Positions 42,435 to 53,640 are shown, counted from the stretch's first letter. The stretch is 64,000 nucleotides of DNA from Aspidiotus rigidus (GCA_035079385.1 JAVHKY010000056.1:7199501-7263500); one strand, 5' to 3'. Notes: a model not told the origin generated them from the sequence alone. Program-made: numbers and translations.

Positions 42435-43850
42435 ATCTGATATATGCAGTGAGGTAACTTGACGTGCACAAAAATTCATATATTAAATGTGAAGTAAACA
42501 GACTATTCAGTTGGCAGCCGTGTTCGTTTAGCTAGAATAACCGTTCTCTCGATCGTCCCTGGTTCACTCTTAGGCCCGTGAGCGCGCCACTCTAGCTCTT
42601 CGTTGGAATATAAAATTTACTCTTCTTTGTAATTCGGCGTTAAATTCCTTCTCGAACAAGGATTCTCAAAAATTCCAGAAGTAACGGTAATTAACGATAT
42701 CAATGTAAGCAGGTCAAATACTGCCGACGGTTTTCAGGTTCGACTCTGCCCGGCTTTTTCAAATGTCGACAGGAGAAATATTGTACGATGTATCGAACCA
42801 CCTTCGACCAGCTAAGAGTACAGTATTAATTGAAGCATCGTCCGTGAATGAACGTTTTGAGCATATGCTCGTGTGTCCATACTCTTGTATAAATGTAGAG
42901 TTGAACGTTGTATAATAAAGGATCGTGTTCGTTGTAAATCTTGTCGTTCTAATTGGACGGAAATCAGTGCCTGACAAACTAAAATCTTAAATCCTGACAA
43001 AAACAATTCTAGCCATAATATTTGAACGTTTACTACAAATGACTATGCAAGTGTGCTATTTTACGCGCGTGAAAAATATTTTAATTTCTCATCATTTCTC
43101 TATTTTGATAAACCGGCAGAGTAGGAGTCGATCGCGTGACAACCAGTTTCTTTGTTCAAAAAAATTATGAAATTTGCCAATTGCTTTGTTGAGGGGAATG
43201 TGTTGTATGTAAAATGACACCTATTGTGGAACAAAAATTCATCAACTCCTTGGTTTGTTGTTTTTGTTCTAATAAGCATCCGCAATATTCATTATTCGAT
43301 TTCCATTGAACGATGTCAGTAGAGAAAAAGTAGACGTATTCTCTCGTTTTCATTTATTCAATAGTCAAATGATCTAATCTGAGTTACTTTTGTTTGTAAA
43401 TTTTGCCCTCAACGTATTTAAGTATAGGTATTTGATCAATGGGTACAGGCAGGTGGTGATTTGTGAGAAATGTGTCAGCAGAAACCATATACGACGAAAA
43501 TGTCGAGTCTGTGAATATCATTTTCTGAGAACTGATTCTGAGATGGAACGGTTGAGATGTTTACCAAAACCATTTTTATAAGTTCTTTCATTGTAATATT
43601 ATTTCAATGATTCTCAAATGCATGTTCCTGTTTCTGATTAATATTTTTCATTTTGTTTTTTAATATTTATTATTACCTATACCTAAAATATTATATGTTT
43701 TCACTTACTACATATCATGTTATCTACTCACCTTTCCTATCATTTCTTTGATCAATCATTTGAAAAGTTTTTTTCTCCAAATTCATTCATCTACACTAGG
43801 GTATATTATTTGTTGGCTGTTAACAACATAAAAACTAAAAAGTAGAAAAT
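42435..43850. other. Unassigned AT-rich stretch, 1.4 kb
   Basis: No gene or clear repeat. Short frames at 42759-43006 and 43390-43581 have no recognisable family. Confidence 0.4.
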
Positions 43851-43852
43851 AA

Positions 43853-44202
43853 AATAATTAAAAAAATTTTAAAGAAACGCTTTTATTCAACTTAAGGGCA
43901 TCCACTGAAAGTTGGTCTAAAAAGTAGACAATAATTTCATTTCACATCGCCAAAGTACAGGGAAATAAAAGCGTCGGACAAATTCGGCACTCCTAGTAAT
44001 GTTGTGCTGCACCAATTATGAGGTATAATAAAATCTAAAAATCAGAGAAGTTGAAAGATTTAGTAGGTCAAACATGTCCGACGCTTTTATTTCCATGTAC
44101 TTTGGCGATGTGAAATGAAATTATTGTCTACTTTTTAGACCAACTTTCAGTGGATGCCCTTAAGTTGAATAAAAGCGTTTCTTTAAAATTTTTTTAATTA
44201 TT
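43853..44202. mobile_element. Long foldback with 128-bp arms
   Basis: 43853-43980 and 44075-44202 are inverted copies with essentially one mismatch (near 43960). The loop is 94 bp. Near-identity of the arms implies a recent origin. No coding capacity; no clear TSD. Confidence 0.92.
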
Positions 44203-44209
44203 GTATTTA

Positions 44210-44850
44210 GTTTTCAGCCTATAGGGAACAATAATAGCGGACAAATAGACTCATTCTGAGTATTTTTGAAAATTATAGTTTCACTTTCATAACGAAGTAA
44301 TTTTTGTGCACAATTAATGATGGGCGTAATGAATCTGGAAATTAAATTTGATTGAAAATATTTGCCATTCAAAATGCACGATAGACATAAAGCTAATGTG
44401 AATATTTTCGTATATACCGGTACTTTTTTCTCATAATAAAGAAGAAAGCGTGATATTAGCGCTCGCCTTGTCTAATAAGTCCCTACATAGAATATTACAG
44501 TGGAGATCGCGTAACACTGTGATCGTAAGGCTCTATTCTGAGAACAAAGAACAGCAGCTGCAGCTCCTGAAGTCCAGAAATTTGCATCCAAATTAACTGA
44601 CAAAAACATTACAAGCCACATACAGAGAAACACACAAAACAAATGAATATGGACACGTAAGACTTTACAAGCGCTATTTATATTTACTTGCATTATTCAT
44701 CTTACTCAACTTCTTTTTTTTCTTTGCCGATCGTCTTGTAGATATAGGCCAATCAGTTAAATATCACACTTGAAGATATTTCCCTTGAAAACACTTGCAT
44801 GGATTTCATGATAATAAATAAGACGCAATCTACAGAACCGTACCTAAACT
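44210..44850. other. Unassigned stretch
   Basis: No domain recognised. The frame at 44472-44693 has no family features. Confidence 0.35.
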
Positions 44851-44859
44851 CGCTTCAAT

Positions 44860-45600
44860 TGTTGTTCCTTTTTTTTCGCATTTGTAAATATAGAATCAGC
44901 TTAGAATAGTTCTTGAATCCAAAAAAAAAACACATTGTCCACATTGGTTGAAAATTCCTTCAGATATATTCTTTTGAAGTAACAACTTTTAATAAATAAA
45001 TTCTGAGGAACTTGAAAAATCTTGTTTTAATCGTTCATGATAACTATACCTGATCCTCAAGGTCAATAGGTTACCGATACTTTGCTTGCAAAGTACAAGC
45101 AACGAGGGAAAAAATATCGCAACTCATTTGATTAAGCTTCCCTAGTGGTGCTGTGATCAAACTTGTTACTTAGGTACTAGAACGCATCTTGTTAAAACTG
45201 AATCATGTTATCATCAATACAAACAATCCTAACTCCTGGGTACTTGAAAATAAATTAATAAGTATACTAACAACTAAAAGAATACTTTTATACACTTACT
45301 TCACTTCTCTAATAATAAAACAGCATTCATATCAATAATATTACAAACTCTTCTTGGAAGAAAATTACGCCATCAGAATCAACGACCACAAAACAATGAC
45401 AATTGAAAGGCAATAACACACAAAAAGAAATAAACGTTCATTGACACAGTTCCATTGAAAAACAAATAGGTACCCACAACTTACTGCGTTGTGAACTATC
45501 ACGCTGTGACGTCAGCGTCTTAACTTACCCCAAGAAGAAGAAGAAGAAGAAGAAGAAAGAGAGAAAGAAACAAGCTATGTACGTAGTACTAGGGTCGGCG
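44860..45600 (+). repeat. Family C copy
   Basis: Shares ACTCTTCTTGGAAGAAAATT and following (45350-45420) with 46918-46985 and 50912-50980, and ends with TGACGTCAGCGTCTTAACTT at 45509-45528. Followed by an AAG microsatellite (45531-45557). Confidence 0.65.
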
Positions 45601-45631
45601 TGAATTTGATGATTATTACAAAAATGTATTA

Positions 45632-45756
45632 TACTCTGTTCACACTAAGAAAGGATAGAAGTATGTACCTCGAGAACGGAACGGTAGATTAAAATTACCT
45701 GGAGCGTTCCATTCTCGAGAAATGTATTTCTATCCTTTCTTAACGTGAACAGAGTA
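45632..45756. mobile_element. TA-flanked foldback MITE, copy 2
   Basis: Same ends and centre (GGTAGATTAAAATTACC) as 42308-42430, flanked by TA (45630-45631, 45757-45758). Arms diverged by several bases. Confidence 0.88.
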
Positions 45757-45772
45757 TATGGTATGTATCAAG

Positions 45773-45965
45773 TAGGGTTTGCAACCAAAATGTTTTCAAA
45801 CGGTTAATGGTTATCGGTCAAACAGTCAAAAAATTTCCCAGAAAATATCGGTTATAACAGTTATAAAACGGTTATAACTTATTTTTGAAACGGTTAACAG
45901 TTATTGGTCAAATGGTTTTGAAATTGTTTTGGTTATCAGTTATAACAGTTATACTGCAAACCCTA
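45773..45965. mobile_element. hAT-like MITE, 193 bp
   Basis: Ends TAGGGTTTGCA and TGCAAACCCTA are perfect 11-bp inverted repeats. The interior is built of repeated GGTTATAAC/CAGTTAT motifs. An exact 8-bp TSD is not visible (GTATCAAG versus GTACCTAT). Confidence 0.7.
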
Positions 45966-46129
45966 GTACCTATCAAGAAGCAACTTGTAGAACAAGCTGG
46001 AAGAGGTTTGTGCACAGATCTCAGATGTCTTTGGCTATTAGCTATTACCTATTTTAGGCAATCATTCAGTCTTGAGTTTTAATTTGATTCTCTCTACGCT
46101 AAAACCCAACTAGAACGTAGGACCAAGTA

Positions 46130-46800
46130 CAAATTAAAATTGAATTGAGGATTACAAAGCTAGGATATCGCATTCACAATCAATTTTTGATCATCCTATT
46201 TTCTACTTTTTTATTTACGTATGTAATTATTCATTTCATATTCCCATCGCGTTGTAAGACATTCCCTTTCATTTGTATTAAATTTCATTCATATTGTTTG
46301 AACCGCCTTTTCAAGAATTCACATCACATCTTTTCGATTCTATTTGTAAAAGCTAACACTCAACAATTAATAAGCAATAACCTGAAGTAACCACTGCACT
46401 GTTGAGTACAAACAACGCTGATATTACACCCTTCCAACAATTGTCATTTTTGTCATGAGATAAGAATAATAAGTAACACAAATAATTGTAATATGTAGAA
46501 TTGAAATCCTTGATTAATTAATACTACCACAAACTTCATTTGTCTGCTCAAAACCCAACGATGTAATTATTATACTACCTTTGTAATCAACTTCAAAGTA
46601 CTTAGAACTAAGTATATACCTAGGTAAATTAAAATCCAAAATTGAATCGCGAACCACAAAGCCGGGATACCCCATTTGCGACCCATGACCAACTTTTACA
46701 TCATTCTGTTCCCTACGTTTTTATTCGCAATTATTCATTTCAGTTTCCCATCGCATTGTAAAAAACCTCGTTTCATTCGTATTTATTGAATGAAAATCCT
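46130..46800 (+). repeat. Two diverged tandem copies (~490 bp apart) within family C
   Basis: 46140-46300 (GAGGATTACAAAGCTAGGAT, then CATTTCATATTCCCATCGC) is repeated at 46645-46785 (GCGAACCACAAAGCCGGGAT, then CATTTCAGTTTCCCATCGC). Confidence 0.7.
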
Positions 46801-46859
46801 ATATAATAAAGCACATAAATTCATAATTTGAACATTTCGTAAAATAAAATTTATTAATA

Positions 46860-47645
46860 CGCTGATCAATGTGAACATGCAAAGACACAAGGAACAACAC
46901 GAAACAAGAAATGTTACAAAACTCTTCTGGGCAGAAAATTACGCCATCAGCAGAATCAACGACGACAAAACGATGATTGTGCTTATGTCAAAAATCTTGC
47001 ATTTTGCAAATTGCACGATTTTATCAACTTCGTCGATTTTATCAACTTCGACTCGTAGTCGAATGTCAAGGCCAAGGTCAATGAACTGTCATGGAAATGA
47101 TTAAATTTATTTCTCTCGACGCTTCCTGCACAAACTTTCTCCGACTTTGCTTAAATTTTGAAAGGTACATTCTATTTAATCTCGACGGCAAATCAAGTGA
47201 GTACTTCTTCAATCTTTATAATCTACAAATTATTCTGGTTCAACTCTCTCCCTCAATCTTCTTCTTACTCGTTATATTATTAGTCGTTTCCTCACTCTCT
47301 ATGAGACTGACGGATAGTGTATTTTCCTCTGTCCGTCAGGTACGCAATGATTCAAAAGGGATTCCGCCGGACTCGACAGCGATTATTTTATTCAAATTGT
47401 ATTAATCTAATTAAACTATTAAATTTCGTTTAAGTAGAATGATTTTGTGAATTTTATTTCTTCCAAACTTTCGCACGCTTCCACGTTTACGCGCACTCTA
47501 GCTGAGGGAATTTTCTAGGCCCACATTTTCCCGAAATGGGCTTACAAAACGCAATGATAACATGGGAAGAACTAAAGACACAAAACTACATAGCTGCATA
47601 CGGCTCACTCAACCATGACGTCAGCGTCTTAACTGAGACAAAACA
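46860..47645 (+). repeat. Family C copy, 3' part
   Basis: Contains the ACTCTTCTGGGCAGAAAATT block, and ends with 47525-47640, the reverse complement of which occurs at 56530-56800 (GGGCTTACAAAACGCAATG, ACACAAAACTACATAGCTG, TGACGTCAGCGTCTTAACTG). A 104-codon frame (47091-47405) has no recognisable domain. Confidence 0.7.
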
Positions 47646-47659
47646 AGATGCAGGAAAAT

Positions 47660-48221
47660 AAAATGCTAGAGAATACCTACAGCTTTGATTTCCAGCAAGC
47701 TCCTCCTTTTTGCTAGTAATAACGATAGGTACATCGTCTTTGTATACATTACCGGTATTGCAAAATATTCATGTATTGATTTAGATGATATTTGGCTTAT
47801 ATAACTCAGGTGTAAGAACCAGTACCTACTAGAAACTAAATGTAGGTACTTACCTTACACTACAAGTTGAAATAATTTAATTTTGATGATTAGTACACCT
47901 ATTCATCCAAACTGTTCATAACTCATACTTTCGACTTATTATAGTTAGGTAGGTATTCACGTTCTATCAAATATCTAGGAGAACCACAAATACTTAGATG
48001 AAACAAAATAATTTCGATGATCATTGAATCCAAATTGTTCCCACCTCATACTTTTCACTGAGGTATTCATCACATTCTATAGAATAGAACTAGAAAATAA
48101 GATTTGAGACGAGACTAGATGAAAACATAACAATTTGCTAACATGAAATACAATCACAGTAACTATAGATACCGATTTCATGATCAGGATAGCCTACCTA
48201 CTCAACGATCATTCATTTTAT
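47660..48221 (+). repeat. Family C copy, 5' part (left of the MULE)
   Basis: Matches the reverse complement of 56946-57190. The copy resumes at 50766 after the MULE, so the MULE is an insertion into it. Confidence 0.75.
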
Positions 48222-48229
48222 GGTTAGGT

Positions 48230-48440
48230 GTAAATTGTACGCAAGTAAATTGTACGCAAGTAAATTGTACGCAGGTAAATTGTACGCAGTAAATTGTACG
48301 CAATGAAAATTGTACGCAATGAAAATTGTACTCAGAGAAAATTATACGCAATGAAAATTATACGTACAGAAAATTATATGCAGTAAGGTGAAATTGTACG
48401 CAAAATAGTAAGATGAAATTGTACGCAAAATGAAAATTAA
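48230..48440 (+). repeat. Left tandem-array TIR of the MULE
   Basis: About a dozen units of 13-20 bp around AAATTGTACGCA with spacers AGT, GGT, TGA; outer units are most regular, inner ones diverge (AAATTATACG). Confidence 0.9.
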
Positions 48441-48606
48441 ATGTCGAAAAATTGGAATTAAAAAAAGGTACCTAGAAATTGAAATAAAGAATTTTGGAAA
48501 GTCAAAACGTAAAAATATAGAAAAAGAGGTTCAAAAAAATTCATACAAACGATAATAGTCACGGCAAACAATAAAAATCAAATCAGAAATATAAAAAATG
48601 GTCAAA

Positions 48607-50075
48607 TTAATAGGATATGTTATGTGCGATGCCGCGCATGTATTTGAGGAGGACGACATTCCTCCTACCTTCCTCATCGACGTTTTCATCCTCCTCTTCG
48701 TCATTAATGTTAGTCCTGTAACGGGTGACAAGGACCTGGAGCCTGGCGGCAGAGTCGCGGTACACTTTCTTTCTTTTTGGCGGAGGTTCCCCGACAACAA
48801 CTTGCTCGTACTTGACATCAGCAAGTACTTGCTCTCGGTGGAGAGCCTCCACCAATTGAAAAATATTGGGATGAGTGGCGTCCAGCGTAGCCTCGAATCC
48901 TGTGTGCCACCCTTCTACAGCATTATTAGTTTTTTGGCATGGAATGCGCCGCGGCTACATAGCAGTTCCACATATCATGCGCGAACTTTGGAGGACGCCT
49001 TCCTCTACGATGGGGACGACCGATCCAAGTATCCTCAAAATAGTCAATCACGGATTGCGCCTCTTCCGGGATCACGGTAGCCTCGCACAGCGCTTCAAAT
49101 GCCTCCACAACGTTGTCCACCGGGACAAAGGCAAGAGCCGCCAGATGACGGAGGCGATGCGCAAAAGCGCTGTCATTTTTGTAACGCACTTTCAGTCCTG
49201 CTTCATTGATGCGCCGCATTAGACATTGGCATAGGTGGAAGAAGCATCCCTGAATGCGCGTCGTTGGAAAGTGAGCGGTAAAAACGTTGATCACTGCTCT
49301 CTCGAAATCCATGAGCACTGTCTGAGGTTCAGTATTTGCTCCCAAACGATTTTTAATTTGCGTCAACATTCTCGTGTACGTTCCCGTGGTTTTGTTCGGC
49401 AGGAGCGCATACAGTACGGGGAACATTTCACATTCAAAGAGGCAATGGATGGTAAACAGCTGATAGAAGAGGATGGGACTTGTCTTAAAGGTGCCATTGA
49501 CCAACCACAATTTTGCCCGCTTTAATAGAGAAACAGTTGCCTCACAGCCAAAAATGAGCATCCTATCTGGATCTCCGCGTCCGGAATCGTAAAAAATGAA
49601 ATCGTCCCCCTTTTCTCTACGTAGTAGACTTTCTGGTAGTTCAATGTCCTTTCTGTGCTTCGGTAATTTTGGGTATGTCGTCTTTCCTACACGAGCGTTG
49701 TGGACATTCCGTTTCAAAGCAGATATAGGAGGCAATGCTGCCAGCCACAGCGTGCTGCGAAGCGGTGCTGAGACAATCAGCTACGACGACTTTTGGGGCG
49801 GCATTCAATGTTTTCGCAGCCTCTTTGAGCGCTGACTTCACTTCTGCAGCTTCCACAGCACTAGCGTCACCGGTGTGGGTTATGTGGTCCGTTTTCCACC
49901 GCCGCACAATTTCATCACCGCGAGTATGTAAACGAGCACGACATTTTTTTTAAATAAAAAGTTCACATCTCCAATGTACCACATCACGAACCTCTTTGTC
50001 TTTCACATAAATAAATCCACCTTCCACCAATTTTTCTTTACCGCGTTCACTAAGAACAAACTTAAAAGACGTCAT
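48607..50075 (-). pseudogene. MULE transposase with FLYWCH zinc finger
   Basis: ATG at 50075. The FLYWCH-type finger spans FVLSERGKEKLVEGG...VVHWRCE...CRARLHTR...THTGD and is broken by TAA at 49950-49952. After a one-base frameshift near 49740 comes the main frame (48926-49735) with the MULE domain. NGTFKTSPILFYQLFTIHC (residue 80 of that frame) has Asn where the family has the first catalytic Asp; DFERAVINVF (143) keeps the second; GCFFHLCQCLMRR (163) is the C/H motif. At 48930-48935 a run of six A on the coding strand shifts the frame just before TNNAVEGWHTGFEATLD; five A would keep it open to the end (...MRGIAHNISY). The protein would bind the TIR arrays and move the element. This copy is inactive. 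Confidence 0.9.
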
Positions 50076-50534
50076 AATGCTACGTTTGTATTATTTGCAC
50101 TGCACTGTAATAATGCAACCTCCAAATTTTTTCGCACGTCTTCTCGAAGTATGAAAATTATTACTCATCATACCGATGAGTGATACAAAAGTAATTGAAC
50201 CAAGGTCATTCGTGTTTATTTCAGGAAATCAGCAATCTCTTTCGTGTGTCAGTAAAATGGTCCTGGTTCTTTCGCTAAGAAGAACAAAGGAGTTTTGCCA
50301 GTTACAGTGTGCATGCATCGCTGTAGTTCCCCTCGTTGTCTACACGGGCGACGCGTTCGTTCTTCCCCGTTATCGAAGGAAAGTGAAATGATTAACAACC
50401 GGCAACGCGTGGCGACGCGTTCGTTCTTCTCCGTTACGAGAGGGTAGTGAAATGAACAACAGAACTCACTCTCGTTTGCCTACAACGAGGATAAAGACGA
50501 ATTCAATTTCCCTCTTCTTGACAATTCTCATGAG

Positions 50535-50756
50535 TAGATTATGCGTACAATTTTACCTGCCCACGTATAATTTTCAGTGCGTATAATTTTCTGTACGTAT
50601 AATTTTCAGTGCGTATGATTTTCTGTACGTATAATTTACATTGCGTATAATTTACATTGCGTATAATTTTCAGTGCGTATAATTTACATTGCGTAGAATT
50701 TTCCATGCGTACAATTTACTGCGTACAATTTACCTGCGTAGAATTTACCGGACACC
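50535..50756 (-). repeat. Right tandem-array TIR of the MULE
   Basis: Units such as GCGTATAATTTTCAGT and GCGTACAATTTACT, in inverted orientation to the left array. The outermost unit reads GCGTAGAATTTACCGGACACC. Confidence 0.9.
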
Positions 50757-50765
50757 TCATTTTAT

Positions 50766-51200
50766 ATTTTGCTCTACCTACCGCTTCACCATTCACATTG
50801 TTCAGACCAATTTCAAAAATTCATATTTCATCACTCTCATTCTATTTTCCATATCGCATTTAAGACGTTTTATTCCTTTTGTAGTCATCTGATAATTATT
50901 ACAAGATAGGCTACGAAACTCTTCTCGGCAGAAAATTACACTACCTATCCGAATCAACGATGATGAAACAATGAACATGGAATATGATTGAAACGCAACA
51001 CGCATTCGCAATAAGGTACAAAGAAATAAACAAAATACACGTCATGACACGGTACCATTAAAAACCGAATTCTTCTCAATAGAAAATTATGCCATCTCAA
51101 TCAGGGATGAAACGATAGAATACATCGAACAAGCGACCCGCGACAGGCCGGAAGAGGTTCATGCATTCTGTTGATTGAATTATTTTTGGCGTTCTTGTTA
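50766..51200 (+). repeat. Family C copy continuing right of the MULE
   Basis: TATTTTGCTCTACCTACCGC and onward match the reverse complement of 56895-56945. The ACTCTTCTCGGCAGAAAATT block recurs at 50911. Confidence 0.75.
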
Positions 51201-51406
51201 GTGCCATACTAAATTGAATTGACGTACATCAAAACTTACGATCAGGCAAACTGTCTCTTTTGGACAATGAAGGAAGACTATTTCTCTCTGATTGTTATTA
51301 TTATATGAATTGACCTACGTTAATAAACCTTTGTACTACAGGGATGTCCACATAATTTCCACTCACAGAACAACTGAGCAGTCACTTACTCATGTCTTCT
51401 TAGGTT

Positions 51407-51706
51407 CGTGCTCGTTGTACGAGCTTAGACCATACAACAGATAGACCAAGCATAGTAATGAATCTTTGAACGGTGAATATGATAAGAATACACATAAGAA
51501 AATAAGGGGGACTGGACCTTGTTTACAAATTTGATGAGCGGCGCGGGTGTACGGTGCGTTTCACTGCTCCGCGCGTTCACCCGCGTTGCCTTCATTGAGG
51601 TCCAATCCCCCTTATTTTCTTATCATGTCTTCCGTTCAACGCGTTGTACACGCTTATATGGCGGATGCTCGGTCTATCTGTTGTATGGTCTAAGCGTACG
51701 AGCACG
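51407..51706. mobile_element. 300-bp foldback with arms of ~130 bp
   Basis: Outer arms CGTGCTCGTTGTACGAGC, TTAGACCATACAACAGATAG (from 51407) mirror the segment ending at 51706. Inner arms AAGAAAATAAGGGGGACTGG (from 51496) mirror 51598-51622. Some indels between arms. No coding capacity. Confidence 0.85.
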
Positions 51707-52140
51707 GCCTACTTTATATTTACTTTATATAAGGCCGAAATGTAGCGAAGTCACAACGTCGCACTCTAAAATCAGTGGATACAGGTTTACATGGACGCTT
51801 ATGGGAAAAAACGAAAAAATTCAAGTATTTTGATTCGCACGCTAATAAAACGCGGTTTTCGGAAAAAAACGAAGAGAATATAACTTGAAGAGCAAACGAT
51901 TTTCTGTTTTTTAAGCCCAATTTTAGTAAAATTGGTGCAGTACAAGTGCAGTTATCATCGTTTGAAAATTAAAAATCAGATAGGAGACGAAGTGCGGTAC
52001 ACATACACCGTGGTTACACCGCACCGATGAACATGAACCGCCCCGAAACATCACTGATAAGAATCCACTGCGCGCTGTTGTCATTTTCTGCATTCCGGCC
52101 TTATATAAAGTAGGCCGTGGTACGAGGCACGAACCACTTG
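51700..52140. repeat. Segment between inverted GGCCTACTTTATATAAGGCC motifs
   Basis: The motif at 51707-51744 (with an 11-base internal duplication) is inverted at 52096-52125. This looks like the TIRs of a ~430-bp non-autonomous element abutting the foldback. Its interior is unassigned. Confidence 0.55.
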
Positions 52141-52149
52141 CAATCGCTT

Positions 52150-52205
52150 TTTTAGGGTCGGCCCAGGCGCTAGCCGAAGCCGACCGTATTGTAATCACTT
52201 TTAAT
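52150..52205. repeat. Family D terminal motif
   Basis: AGGGTCGGC ... GCCGACC, then GTATTGTAATCACTTTTAAT, which occurs inverted at 61029-61075 (GTGATTACAATACGGTCGGC, then GGCCGACCCTAAAAAG). Family D ends recur in the 41-61-kb region. Confidence 0.6.
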
Positions 52206-52325
52206 GAAAGATGATCGGAAAACGGCGCTTTCCGCGTCTGATTTTCGCGTGGAAGGTGTGGTATTCCTGTACTGTTGCGCGAAGCGCCGGAAATGAATAG
52301 CGTACTTACTTTCCGCACCTGTAAA

Positions 52326-52357
52326 GAGACGCGGAAAGTTATAACTTTCCGCGTCTC
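52326..52357. repeat. Perfect 32-bp palindrome
   Basis: GAGACGCGGAAAGTTA followed at once by its reverse complement. No loop. Confidence 0.95.
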
Positions 52358-52539
52358 ATAGCTTTTCGCGTCCCACAAACACAATCGAGTATTAATTGAT
52401 TCGTATATTTGAGAAAAAACTTCATGTTCGTAAGCAATAGAAAAAACTTAATCAATAGAAAAAACTTAATGTTCGTAAACAATAGAGAAGACTTAGTGTT
52501 CGTAAGCAATGAACAAAAAACTAGCATCATATCACAATG

Positions 52540-52610
52540 AAGGAAATAATGAACGAAATAAACGAAATAATGAACGGAATAAATGAAATAATGAACGGAA
52601 TAAACGCGTT
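52540..52610 (+). repeat. Short tandem repeat, ~20-bp unit
   Basis: Repeats of GAAATAATGAACGAAATAAAC-type text, four or so units. Confidence 0.8.
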
Positions 52611-52681
52611 CGAAATAAAACAGAATCGAATTATTTTATTCGAAATATTTTTGAGCATAAAAAAAAACCGACAAAACATTT

Positions 52682-52752
52682 AAATTCTGGGATTCAATCT
52701 CGCAACTTCTCGTTTGCACCGAAGCGCCTCCAACCGCTCGGCCACTGCTGGA
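52682..52752 (-). other. tRNA-derived sequence (Ser/Leu-like), probable SINE head
   Basis: The minus strand has TGGCCGAGCGG (A-box; 52733-52743) and GATTGAATCCC (B-box; 52689-52699), and the order and spacing of a class II tRNA without a clear variable arm. No 3' acceptor pairing, so a pseudogene or SINE head. Confidence 0.5.
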
Positions 52753-52949
52753 GAATACAAATGCATCAGAATTCGTAGTTTAGTAGTGGCGCATAACGCG
52801 TATAACGGACGCACGACGCGTTTCGCGTACAGGTGGAATTGTTTTCATTTTAATAATTGTTAATTAAAAATGGATTGGATTGGTTTTCCGATCATCTTTC
52901 ATTAAAATCTATATTAATAAAAATACGACCTCCACCTTTCACTCCTTCC

Positions 52950-53640
52950 TGAACTGTCCGATACAATTTAGCTAAAAAAATAGCTAAAACCGAATATTAC
53001 GTGTATTCTATTACTATATATTATAAATTATAGATATAAGCGTAAAATGAATTGCCTAGCAAAATAATACTAAAAACTTATACGTGCATTCTATTACTGT
53101 ATAATTATATATAAACTATAGATATAAGAGTAAAATGAATTACCTAGCAAATTTGAAGGAAGAAACAAAAAAAAAAACAATCAATTCTAAGTTACATCGA
53201 GCATCGAATTTATCTATCTGTGTAAAATGAATTGCCTAGCAAAATAAAAGGTAACAACGATTCAACCATACACCGATTACCTCGCCTCTTTGAACAACCT
53301 CACCTCAGGTTAGATGTCCAAAGTCTCGATAAAAGGTAGCTAACTTTCTTGGACGTGAGACAAGAAAAATGAATTCGACAAAAAGTTTTAATGATGTCAC
53401 AATGTCCATATAATTATAATGATAATAAGTATCTAATGAAGGAGAGCCAACAGGTAAAATAGAAAATAGTAGTCATAAAAATATGAGAATCCCTTATCAG
53501 TGTCAACTTTTTGAATAAAAATCACTTCAATTAGATTGTAAGAAGTAAAAGAAGAAAAGCGATTAAAATATTTGTAAAATGGTATTATGGTTGTATTCTG
53601 AAAATAAGAATAACTGGAGTGGAGTGAGAAACAAACGAAA
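52950..53640 (+). repeat. Repeated segment E, copy 1, with internal ~100-bp tandem duplication
   Basis: 52957-53160 contains two copies of TATAAGCGTAAAATGAATTG-type text. 53380-53590 matches 54660-54860, and 52957-53000 matches 54540-54580. Confidence 0.75.

Larger units (their letters stand above)
48222..50756 (-). mobile_element. Complete MULE with tandem-repeat TIRs and 9-bp TSD, 2535 bp
   Basis: TCATTTTAT is exactly duplicated at 48213-48221 and 50757-50765. The ends are inverted: left GGTTAGGTGTAAATTGTACGC, right (reverse complement) GGTGTCCGGTAAATTCTACGC. Both ends are then arrays of a ~15-bp unit like GTAAATTGTACGCAG, extending to about 48440 on the left and from about 50535 on the right, in opposite orientations. 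The interior encodes a FLYWCH finger plus MULE transposase. A 9-bp TSD and this transposase define a Mutator-like element. The unoccupied family C paralogue at 56946-56954 shows the target once. Confidence 0.93.

Noticed and set aside
48230..48440. CRISPR-like array
   Set aside because: Short regular repeats with short spacers, but units are diverged, spacers are 1-6 bases, and the array is mirrored at the other end of a MULE in eukaryotic DNA.
48598..49222. Plus-strand frames of 160 and 115 codons
   Set aside because: Antisense to the MULE transposase.
51923..52384. 153-codon minus-strand frame
   Set aside because: Spans two inverted repeats and the 32-bp palindrome; the translation is not domain-like.
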